Part shown: positions 1 through 6,449 of the stretch, one piece after another
Numbering within the stretch: the stretch's first letter is position 1
Layout: each line of letters starts with the position of its first letter
Origin: Candidatus Woesearchaeota archaeon
GTDB taxonomy: Archaea > Nanobdellota > Nanobdellia > Woesearchaeales > GW2011-AR4
NCBI GenBank assembly: GCA_016185955.1
Contig: JACPMQ010000079.1
Span: 1-6,476, forward strand
DNA length: 6,476 bases
Direction: 5' to 3'
The notes under the pieces: generated by a model
Database searches by the model: none
What the model saw: only the letters and a program-made list of their open reading frames with translations
Told to the model about the DNA's origin: nothing
Position numbers and translations under genes: made by a program

Positions 1-40
1 AGGAACGGAACATCTATTACGATTATTGACTTCCGTTCCT
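1..40. repeat. Hairpin-forming inverted repeat, first of two related units
   Basis: The arms 1-10 (AGGAACGGAA) and 31-40 (TTCCGTTCCT) are perfect reverse complements around a 20-base loop. The loop carries CGATTATT at 20-27, and CTATAC follows at 39-44. Both motifs recur exactly 63 bases downstream in the second hairpin. The window begins at the first stem base, so the stem may extend further left. No coding sequence covers it. It could be a folded RNA, a protein-binding site or a recombination-type site; the sequence alone does not decide. Confidence 0.75.
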
Positions 41-59
41 ATACTTTGTGTTCTCTAGC

Positions 60-105
60 ATAGTGGCGCAATAATTATTGTTCGATTATTTAGTTGCGCC
101 ACTAT
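60..105. repeat. Hairpin-forming inverted repeat, second of two related units
   Basis: The arms 60-71 (ATAGTGGCGCAA) and 94-105 (TTGCGCCACTAT) form a perfect 12-base stem around a 22-base loop. The loop contains CGATTATT at 83-90, and CTATAC lies at 102-107, the same relative positions as in the first hairpin. The stem core (TGGCGC) differs from that of the first hairpin (GAACGG), yet each is complementary to its own partner arm. Positions 69-80 (CAATAATTATTG) form an additional small palindrome that could compete with the main fold. There is no T-tract after it, so it does not look like a conventional intrinsic terminator. Confidence 0.8.
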
Positions 106-118
106 ACGCACAAGCACT

Positions 119-156
119 TAATTCGCAAAAACCCTTTATGTAGTGTTAGCAGTTAC
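119..156 (+). repeat. Left copy of 38-base inverted repeat flanking the gene block
   Basis: Positions 119-156 match the reverse complement of 6439-6476 at 36 of 38 bases; the two mismatches are adjacent (141-142, TA against CT). The repeat starts TAATTCGCAAAAACCC and ends GTGTTAGCAGTTAC. Identity stops sharply on the inner side at 156. On the outer side it cannot be followed, because the right copy runs to the window end. It lies about 15 bases upstream of the RDD gene's TATA-like box. It may be a transposon terminus, an inversion site or a dispersed repeat; no transposase or recombinase is visible here. Confidence 0.85.
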
Positions 157-171
157 TAATAATCCAAAACA

Positions 172-179
172 TTAAATAT
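172..179 (+). promoter_or_regulatory. Probable archaeal TATA box of the RDD-sppA operon
   Basis: TTAAATAT is centred about 25 bases before the ATG at 201 and is preceded by an A-rich stretch (CAAAAC) in the place of a BRE element. That spacing puts transcription start at or next to the ATG, giving a leaderless mRNA. No Shine-Dalgarno sequence is seen before 201, which fits. Confidence 0.5.
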
Positions 180-200
180 CCATTCTCATTTGCAGGATTA

Positions 201-698
201 ATGGAAGAAATAGCTTTGGATAGGAAAAAAACCCTGAAATTAAAGCCTTCTGCATTCAAAAGGGCGTTTGCATTTTTGGCAGATTTCTTAATAATAAACT
301 GGATAGTGCTATGGCCCTTTAAAGGCGTTCTTGATGAATTGCTTCCTAAAGCGCAGTCATTTTCGGAAACTTTGGATATCTTAGGAGCAACTGAAAATGC
401 AGCAGCGATAAGCATTGTAATGATTGCAGCATCATTTTTATCGATTTTATATTTTGTTATTTTGGAAAAAAAGCTTGCCCAAACTCCGGGAAAGATGTTT
501 TTTAACTTGTATGTTGAAAGCCAAAACAAAGATTTAAAATACTGGCAGCTTTTCATCAGAAGCATATTTTTAATTCCAATATTCCCTTTTGTGCTATTAT
601 GGATTGTTGATCCAATATTTATGTTTTTTTCAAAAGACAGGCAAAGGCTGTCAGAAATATTAAGCAAAACAAAAGTTATGGAGAAAGTATATATTTAG
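201..698 (+). CDS. RDD-family integral membrane protein
   Basis: The product has 165 residues and matches the RDD family, small multi-pass membrane proteins whose role is mostly unknown; some bacterial members have been linked to ion transport. The family pattern is visible: an Arg-Ala-Asp arrangement in the first membrane helix (R21, A24, D28), the Thr-Pro-Gly-Lys motif at 95-98 after the second helix, and a late Asp (D137) with a basic, Leu-rich tail (DRQRLSEILSKTKV) matching the family's C-terminal end. Hydrophobic segments lie near residues 22-40, 68-88 and 117-143. The ATG at 201 is chosen because it follows a TATA-like box at leaderless distance. A small ORF starts 8 bases after its stop and sppA follows, so the three are probably co-transcribed. 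The family call is fairly secure; the function is unknown. Confidence 0.75.
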   Translation: MEEIALDRKKTLKLKPSAFKRAFAFLADFLIINWIVLWPFKGVLDELLPKAQSFSETLDILGATENAAAISIVMIAASFLSILYFVILEKKLAQTPGKMFFNLYVESQNKDLKYWQLFIRSIFLIPIFPFVLLWIVDPIFMFFSKDRQRLSEILSKTKVMEKVYI

Positions 699-706
699 TC
701 AGTAAA

Positions 707-922
707 ATGCAGCAAAACGCAAGAAAAGGGGTTTTATTGTTAAGGTTTGATGTTACAGACAATAATATACAAACAACAATGAAAACAGAAAATGTGACTC
801 CGCAGGAAGCCATTGGCTTGCTGGAAATGGCAAAAACCCAAATCTTAGATAATCTAAAAGAAGGCAAAAAAGACATTTTTCAGGCTTTTAAGAAAGATGA
901 GAATGAAACAGGAAAAAAATAA
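707..922 (+). CDS. Small uncharacterised protein between RDD and sppA genes
   Basis: The open frame encodes up to 71 residues and I do not recognise a family. It begins 8 bases after the RDD stop and its 3' end overlaps the sppA start by 26 bases, an arrangement typical of translationally coupled operon genes. The in-frame ATG at 779 would give a 47-residue protein (MKTENVTPQEA onward) and may be the true start: the helical part lies downstream of it, and a TATA-like TATATATTTA at 688-697 would place a transcript start near 720, after the ATG at 707. From about residue 31 the protein is predicted to be one charged amphipathic helix ending in a Lys/Glu-rich tail. It has no signal peptide, membrane segment or cysteine, so it is probably cytosolic. 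Its position suggests a link with SppA or the RDD protein, but nothing in the sequence shows it. Confidence 0.55.
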   Translation: MQQNARKGVLLLRFDVTDNNIQTTMKTENVTPQEAIGLLEMAKTQILDNLKEGKKDIFQAFKKDENETGKK

Positions 923-1832
923 GTGGATAAGGGCATTATGGATTATTATTGGAATCACAGCCTTAAGCTTTTTTGTTTCCATTATTATCTCTTTATTTTT
1001 AGGCAATGATTTTGAGGCATTGGATGGCAATGTTGCTGTTATTAAAATACACGGAACTATTGTATCTGATGAGGATCATTTTTCATTTGAAGAGGTTGCA
1101 TCATCAGATGAAATAATAAAGCTGATAAAAAAGGCGGATAAAAATCCTTCTATAAAAGCAATAATATTGGAAATTAACAGCCCTGGAGGAAGCGCTGTTG
1201 CATCTGAAGAAATCGCAAATGAAGTTAAGAAGGTAAATAAGACTACGGTTGCATGGATAAGGGAAATTGGAGCATCGGGAGCATATTGGGTTGCATCTTC
1301 TGCTGAGCATGTAGTTGCAAACAGAATGTCATTAACAGGCTCTATAGGGGTAATTGCATCTTATCTTGGATTTTCCGGCTTTTTAGCCGAGCATAATGTG
1401 ACTTATGAAAGATTGGTTTCAGGCAACTTAAAGGATATTGGAAGCCCGTTTAAAGACATGACAAAGGAAGAAAAGGCGCTTTTTGAAAAAAGCCTTGAAT
1501 CAATGCATAATTACTTCATAGAGGAAGTTGCAAAAAACAGAAACTTAAAAAAGAGCGACATAAAAAAAATAGCAACAGGGCTTTTTTATCTTGGCGATGA
1601 GGCTAAAGAGCTTGGATTAATAGACGAGCTTGGCAGCAAGGATGAGGCAATAGCTTATATTGAGCAGCAAATAAAGGAAAAGGCTCATTTAGCTGAGTAT
1701 AAAGAAGAAAAGGGCTTATTGCATAAGCTAAGCCAAGTCTTCAGCAAACAGTCATTTTATATTGGAAGGGGCATTGGCAGCTCTATATTTGCGCAGTCAA
1801 AAACTGCAAGAGGCATCAGCATTTTTACATAA
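897..1832 (+). CDS. sppA: Membrane-anchored signal peptide peptidase SppA (peptidase family S49)
   Basis: The product has 311 residues, the length of the short single-domain SppA of archaea and Bacillus. These enzymes degrade signal peptides left in the membrane and other membrane-associated peptides, using a Ser-Lys dyad. A hydrophobic anchor spans about residues 13-36 and the catalytic domain follows. Asn-Ser-Pro-Gly-Gly (94-98) is the conserved loop before the active site. Ser127 in GASGAYW is the expected nucleophile. Lys179 in LKDIGSPF is the expected general base, 52 residues further on, the same separation as Ser147/Lys199 in Bacillus subtilis SppA and Ser162/Lys214 in the Thermococcus enzyme. 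All key residues are present, so the enzyme should be active. The start is either ATG 897 or the in-frame ATG 903; neither has a clear Shine-Dalgarno site. The overlap with the preceding small ORF suggests coupled translation. Confidence 0.93.
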   Translation: MRMKQEKNKWIRALWIIIGITALSFFVSIIISLFLGNDFEALDGNVAVIKIHGTIVSDEDHFSFEEVASSDEIIKLIKKADKNPSIKAIILEINSPGGSAVASEEIANEVKKVNKTTVAWIREIGASGAYWVASSAEHVVANRMSLTGSIGVIASYLGFSGFLAEHNVTYERLVSGNLKDIGSPFKDMTKEEKALFEKSLESMHNYFIEEVAKNRNLKKSDIKKIATGLFYLGDEAKELGLIDELGSKDEAIAYIEQQIKEKAHLAEYKEEKGLLHKLSQVFSKQSFYIGRGIGSSIFAQSKTARGISIFT

Positions 1833-1835
1833 AAC

Positions 1836-1879
1836 TATTTAAATAACAAATATTGCCTCCAGTTTCTTGTTTAGGTGAT
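1836..1879 (+). promoter_or_regulatory. Promoter and ribosome binding site of the subtilase gene
   Basis: TATTTAAATA at 1836-1845 is a strong archaeal TATA-box candidate just after the sppA stop. A start about 25 bases downstream gives a leader of roughly 15-20 bases. That leader contains AGGTGAT at 1873-1879, which pairs with the 3' end of archaeal 16S rRNA. It stands 3 bases before ATG 1883 and decides that start over the TTG at 1853 in the same frame, which would add ten residues before the signal peptide. The protease is therefore probably transcribed separately from sppA. Confidence 0.65.
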
Positions 1880-1882
1880 TAT

Positions 1883-4800
1883 ATGAAAAGAACCGTAGTT
1901 ATAGTTTTCTTGTTTTTTTTATTAGTATTAAGCATATCCTTGGAAAGTTCGGCTTCTAAATTTTCCGCTGGAGACAGCACTAATGCCGATAACAATGCTA
2001 ACAGTAATGGCAAAATCGACAAAGAAGTTGAAGAGCTGTTAAAATATGGAGAGGAAGTTTCTGTTATTGTTGTTCTGGAAGATGATTATGATGCTTTAGA
2101 TGGCAATTTGCCTTCTGCATTAACCAAAAGCAAAAAAGAGGGCATGAATAAAAATGAGTTGGATGAAAAGAAAAATATGGTGGTAAAGCAGCAGGAAAAA
2201 GTTTTATCAGGATTAGATTTAAAAGAAGAAAAAAATAAAAGAAGAAAAATTAATTTTTTAGAAGATTTGGACAGCAAAAATTTTGATTTTGAGCTAAAAA
2301 GAAAATTTGACATAGTAAACGGCTTTAGCGGAAAAATCACAAAAAGAGGCATAGAAAAGCTAAAACAAAATGCGAATGTCAAAAAAATATATCCAAACAG
2401 GCCTGTTTACGCGTTTCTTTCTAACACAACAAATATTGTGAATGCATCAAGGGCATGGAGCTTAATATATAACGGAACAAATCTTACAGGCAAAGGAGAA
2501 TCTATTTGCGTTATAGATACTGGAGTTGATTATACTCATTCAAATCTTGGAAATTGCGCAAGCACAGCTAATATTAATGACGGCGCATGCGCAAAAGTTA
2601 TTGCAGGCTATGATTTTGTAAATGATGACAGTAATCCAATTGATGATCATGGGCATGGAACTCATGTTGCAGGCATTATAGCTTCCACAAATGACACTTA
2701 TAGGGGAATTGCGCCGGACGCAAATATTGTTGCAATAAAATCATTAAATGCCGCGGGATCAGGCTCAACTCAAACCATAGTTGATGGAATAAACTGGTGC
2801 GTTAATAATGCCTCTATTTTTAATATTACAGTTATAAGCATGAGCCTTGGTGGCAGCACTTTATATACTGGCTATTGTGATGACTCTGATGCGGCAACGG
2901 CTGCTGCAATTGACGCTGCAATTGCAAAAAATATATCAGTAATAGTTTCAACAGGGAAGAATGGAGACACATCAGGAATTTCAACGCCATCATGCATAAG
3001 AAACTCAACTGCTGTTGGCTCAACAACAAAGGCAAATGCTATTTCAAGCTTCAGCAACAGAAATAATTTAACAGATTTGCTTGCGCCAGGAACCTCTATA
3101 ACCTCTTTAAAAAATAATGGAGGGACACAAACGCTTAGCGGAACCTCAATGGCTGCTCCCCATGTAGCAGCTGCATTCGCTCTAATCCACCAATATTTTA
3201 AATTAACTCAAAATAAAACAGTAATGCCGAATGAAACCCAAAGATATCTTAACAACACGGGAAAACAAATTGACGATTCCAGCGGCTCAGGATTGACATT
3301 CTCAAGAATCAATATTTTTGCTGCAATAGCTTCTTTAGACACATCAGCGCCAAAAATAGAGATTATAACTCCTGAAAACAACTCTGTTAAAACAAATCTT
3401 AGCTTTATCATAAACATAACTTCTTCAGAAGTATTGGCAAACGCAACATTGGAAATTAATAACACTAATTTCACAATGGCAGGCTCTGCCATTCAATGGA
3501 ATGCAAATATAAGCAGTTTAGCTAATGGAACTTATACTTATAAAATTTACGGCAACGACACATTTGGAAATTCAAACATTTCATCTGTTTTTACAGTAAG
3601 CATTGACTTAATTGCGCCTTATTGGTCAAATAACCTTACAAACATAAGCAACATTAATAATATCATTAAAGGCAGTTTGTTGCAGTTTAATATAACATGG
3701 AATGACACTGTTTCCTTGTCCGGCTATATTTTCAGCTGGAACAGCACAGGCGCATGGGACAATGTTACAAATGGGAGCATGAGCGGAAAAACGCAAAATG
3801 TGTCAATAAATAAAACAATTTCTTTGGGAAGAGGCAATGTTATTGCATACAAGTTTTATGCAAATGATTCCGCAAATAATTTTAATGAGACTGAAATTTG
3901 GGCTTTTTCTGTATCAAACACTATTCCAACAGCCTTTAATGCGAGCATAAATTTAACTGACACTTTAAACAGGACAAATGGAACTTTGCAAGCATTTTTC
4001 AGCTTTGCAGATACAGATGATGATGCATGGCTTGCAAACGAAACATTATGGTACAATAACACAGAAGAAGTTTCTAAATTGAGGAATTTAACAATTATAG
4101 GGAAAGGCAACACAACAAAAGGGCAGAACTGGACATTTTCTGTCAGAGTTTATGATGGCTTTAATTGGAGTGAATGGAGCAACAGCACTAATTTGACAAT
4201 AAAAAATGCAATGCCTCAGATTAATGTAACTATAGATAATATAACAGTAAATGAAACGCAAAAAGTAAATATAACGGTAAATGCTTCAGACATTGACAAT
4301 GATGCTTTAACATTTGGAATTAACGACTCAAGATTTTCTTTAAGCGGAATTTATTTTATATGGAACACTAATTTAAGCGATAGCGGAAGTTACACGGTAA
4401 ATATCACAGTAAATGACACACAAAGCGTAGACTTTAAAGTTATAAGCATTGAAGTTCTTGATGCTTCAGATTTAGATAATGACGGAAATCCTGATTTCAA
4501 TGACATAGATGATGACAATGACAATATTGCAGATGATGATGATTATTTATTAGGAAATTACTCTGTTATAAATACAACTTTAACTGTTAATGTAACTGTT
4601 AATGGAACATCCAACCTTTCAAAGATTTTTAATGGCACTTTTTTTGTGAATATAACAAATGGAAGCGCAGCTATAGTTGAATTTAATTTTACTTTTAATT
4701 TCAGCAGCAGGCTGGACTTAAGCAGCATATTATTAAATAAAACTAATAATGGCAGCAGCGCGCTGTCAATAAGAAACATAAACCTTACAGCGCTAAATAA

Positions 4801-5869
4801 AACAAAAACAGCGTATATTGACAAGGTTAATTCAACTGCAAAAGCAGTTTGCATAAAGGACAAGGATGTTGGCTTTGATAATATAAGCTCTGCATGCAAT
4901 TCAGCAGATGAACTTTTAGTTTTATGCAATAATCAGTCAAATAATGCTTATACGTGTTATGATACAGGAACGATTTACAGGATAACAGGGCTTAATCATT
5001 CTGCTATGAAAGAGCTTTGCGCTGATAATGACGGAGATGGCTATGGAAATGGGTGCGCTTTAGGCAGCGATTGCAATGATAATGACAGAAGCAAAACAAC
5101 AGATTGCTCAAGCGATGACAGTGGAAGCGGCGGAAGTGGCAGTGGCAGCAGTGGAAATTCAGGAAGTGGAGGCGGTGGCAGTCCAATCATAACTGAGCCT
5201 TCAAAATCCAATAAAAAAGTCCATTTTTACTCAGCTATAAAAAGTGGGCAGCAAATCAACATAAATGTAAATAGGGAAAATGTTGCCTTTAAAAAAGTGG
5301 AGTTTACCGCAAACAAGGATTTGGAATCTGTTACTATCTCCATAAATGCAATTAATGAAGATGACGCAATTAGCATATCAGATAATGTTTATGCTTTTCA
5401 GTATATTGAAGTTGAAGCTGATGGCATGTCCTCTAAAGATGTCTCAAATGTTAAAATCCAATTTGAGGTAAATAATTCATGGATAGCTGACAATAAATTA
5501 AATGCCGATACTGTGGCATTAAACAGGTATTCAAGTGGTTGGCAAAAGCTTGCTACAAATATGCTTGCAAAGGGCAGCAAAATTTCTTATAGCGCATATA
5601 GCCCAGGATTTTCCATTTTTGCGATAACTGCAGAAAAGCCAAGAGAAATAATTAATGAGCCTGTAAAATCCCTTCTTAATTTAAATGAAAACAAGGCAGA
5701 AGAAAAGAGCAAGGAAAATCCCGCAACAGCGACAGCAACAGCAGCAGTAACTGCAGAGATAAGAGGAAATAAACCTGCATTTTTTGCCAAAGTTTCTGTA
5801 GCAGCTTTGATTATGCTTGCAGGCATAATTTATGTTTTCGGTTTTATGAAAAAAAGGCGTAAAAAGTGA
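1883..5869 (+). CDS. Large secreted, membrane-anchored subtilisin-family (S8) serine protease
   Basis: The product has 1328 residues. An N-terminal signal sequence (about 1-24) is followed by a long charged pro-region (about 44-178) whose end (NGFSGKITKRGIEKLKQ) resembles I9-type propeptides. The S8 domain spans about 185-486, with catalytic Asp212 (IDTGVD), His258 (HGHGTHVAG) and Ser422 (SGTSMAAPH). The usual oxyanion-hole Asn (AAGN-x-G in relatives) is Lys359 here (STGKNG). Next come Ig-like beta domains (about 487-860) crowded with Asn-x-Ser/Thr sites, an Asp-rich calcium-type stretch (863-887), another Asn-rich beta region, and a four-Cys DNDGDGYG...DCNDND motif (1046-1075) resembling MopE-type metal-binding repeats. 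A Gly/Ser linker (about 1076-1101) leads to a PGF-pre-PGF-like domain (about 1105-1250), an Ala/Thr-rich stalk, a membrane helix (about 1301-1321) and a KKRRKK tail. The protease should thus face outward from the membrane. No PGF sorting motif is seen. Its substrate is unknown. Confidence 0.93.
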   Translation: MKRTVVIVFLFFLLVLSISLESSASKFSAGDSTNADNNANSNGKIDKEVEELLKYGEEVSVIVVLEDDYDALDGNLPSALTKSKKEGMNKNELDEKKNMVVKQQEKVLSGLDLKEEKNKRRKINFLEDLDSKNFDFELKRKFDIVNGFSGKITKRGIEKLKQNANVKKIYPNRPVYAFLSNTTNIVNASRAWSLIYNGTNLTGKGESICVIDTGVDYTHSNLGNCASTANINDGACAKVIAGYDFVNDDSNPIDDHGHGTHVAGIIASTNDTYRGIAPDANIVAIKSLNAAGSGSTQTIVDGINWCVNNASIFNITVISMSLGGSTLYTGYCDDSDAATAAAIDAAIAKNISVIVSTGKNGDTSGISTPSCIRNSTAVGSTTKANAISSFSNRNNLTDLLAPGTSITSLKNNGGTQTLSGTSMAAPHVAAAFALIHQYFKLTQNKTVMPNETQRYLNNTGKQIDDSSGSGLTFSRINIFAAIASLDTSAPKIEIITPENNSVKTNLSFIINITSSEVLANATLEINNTNFTMAGSAIQWNANISSLANGTYTYKIYGNDTFGNSNISSVFTVSIDLIAPYWSNNLTNISNINNIIKGSLLQFNITWNDTVSLSGYIFSWNSTGAWDNVTNGSMSGKTQNVSINKTISLGRGNVIAYKFYANDSANNFNETEIWAFSVSNTIPTAFNASINLTDTLNRTNGTLQAFFSFADTDDDAWLANETLWYNNTEEVSKLRNLTIIGKGNTTKGQNWTFSVRVYDGFNWSEWSNSTNLTIKNAMPQINVTIDNITVNETQKVNITVNASDIDNDALTFGINDSRFSLSGIYFIWNTNLSDSGSYTVNITVNDTQSVDFKVISIEVLDASDLDNDGNPDFNDIDDDNDNIADDDDYLLGNYSVINTTLTVNVTVNGTSNLSKIFNGTFFVNITNGSAAIVEFNFTFNFSSRLDLSSILLNKTNNGSSALSIRNINLTALNKTKTAYIDKVNSTAKAVCIKDKDVGFDNISSACNSADELLVLCNNQSNNAYTCYDTGTIYRITGLNHSAMKELCADNDGDGYGNGCALGSDCNDNDRSKTTDCSSDDSGSGGSGSGSSGNSGSGGGGSPIITEPSKSNKKVHFYSAIKSGQQININVNRENVAFKKVEFTANKDLESVTISINAINEDDAISISDNVYAFQYIEVEADGMSSKDVSNVKIQFEVNNSWIADNKLNADTVALNRYSSGWQKLATNMLAKGSKISYSAYSPGFSIFAITAEKPREIINEPVKSLLNLNENKAEEKSKENPATATATAAVTAEIRGNKPAFFAKVSVAALIMLAGIIYVFGFMKKRRKK

Positions 5870-5900
5870 TTTTAACTACTATCTAATAATAAGGGGTAAT

Positions 5901-5910
5901 TTTATAAATA
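5901..5910 (+). promoter_or_regulatory. Probable TATA box of the homoserine dehydrogenase gene
   Basis: TTTATAAATA lies 25-34 bases before the ATG at 5935, preceded by a purine-rich AAGGGG. The distance fits a leaderless or very short-leader transcript, and no Shine-Dalgarno sequence is seen. Its presence indicates that the downstream remnant was once an independently expressed gene, not the tail of a fused aspartate kinase. Confidence 0.5.
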
Positions 5911-5934
5911 ACTTATAATTTCCAGTTAAGATTT

Positions 5935-6449
5935 ATGGTGCAATACGTTTTTGTTTTTGGATCGACTGGAAACATAGGAACAACTTTAATTAAACAAATC
6001 TTAGAAAATTATGCAGTTAAATCAACCCGCGAATAGTTGGGCTTGCTTCAAGCACAGGTTTTATTTTTTCTAATGGGAGGATTCCTCCATCACAAGCATG
6101 GGATTTTGCAAGCAAGCGTGATGGGGGAATGCCCTATAGAAATCTTGATGATATTCTGGTATATGTTAAAGAGCAGTATGCCAATACCGATCCACTCGTT
6201 TTTGCTGGTGTGACCGCTGTTAATGATCCCATGACTGCATTTCAGACAAATGTAGTAAGCTATACAAAATTCAGCATTGTCACAGCAAATAAAAACCCTA
6301 TTGCTTTGTCCCCTTATAAGGTATTCCAGATTCTTACAGAGAATACAGGAAGATACGGCTACAGATGCTCAGTTATGGCAGGACCTAGAATCACTGCCCA
6401 AAACCTTAGAGGGGGGTTATTAAATGTTGGCAATGTCCGTAACTGCTAA
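5935..6449 (+). pseudogene. Homoserine dehydrogenase, 5' fragment with frameshift, cut by the inverted repeat
   Basis: The frame from ATG 5935 reads MVQYVFVFGSTGNIG, a nucleotide-binding start, and stops at TAG 6034. Homology continues in another frame as INPRIVGLASSTGFIF, then runs past 6129 to a TAA at 6447-6449. Restoring one A in the run at 6019-6021 joins the two frames smoothly (Y-A-V-K-I-N-P-R-I-V-G). The downstream part shows LVFAGVTAVNDP and IVTANKNP, matching the NAD(P)-binding domain of homoserine dehydrogenase, which reduces aspartate semialdehyde to homoserine for threonine and methionine synthesis. Only about 165 of the usual 320 or more residues are present; the catalytic and tetramerisation part, with the family's GxD...K signature, is missing. 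Family-like sequence ends at about the point where the 38-base repeat begins (6439). The frameshift could be a sequencing error; the truncation is visible directly. Confidence 0.75.

Noticed and set aside
60..105. Intrinsic transcription terminator
   Set aside because: The loop is 22 bases long and no T-tract follows on either strand; archaeal termination usually depends on T-runs, not on such hairpins.
1..107. CRISPR array
   Set aside because: Only two units exist, and the conserved parts are 6-8 bases inside hairpins; there is no constant repeat of 24 bases or more with unique spacers.
1..156. Integron attC sites or attI, because of hairpins with conserved parts and the GTTAGC/GCTAAC motif in the 38-base repeat
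   Set aside because: The motifs do not fit the RYYYAAC/GTTRRRY consensus, the two 38-base copies are inverted and not direct, the hairpins are too close to bracket a gene cassette, and no integrase is present. An unusual archaeal form cannot be excluded.
146..667. Open frame on the - strand opposite the RDD gene
   Set aside because: It mirrors the RDD coding sequence, has no recognisable family, and the + strand product has a clear domain match.
5720..5760. ACAGCA-rich repeat as a possible microsatellite
   Set aside because: It encodes a Thr/Ala stalk before the membrane helix with mixed codons; this fits a low-complexity protein linker better than an unstable tract.
2086..5826. Several - strand open frames of 60-123 residues within the subtilase gene
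   Set aside because: They are antisense shadows of a well-supported coding sequence, low in complexity, without promoters or ribosome binding sites.
6079..6125. Imperfect inverted repeat CCATCAC ... GTGATGG
   Set aside because: It lies inside homoserine dehydrogenase coding sequence (IPPSQAWDFASKRDGG), is short and interrupted, and is explained by codons.
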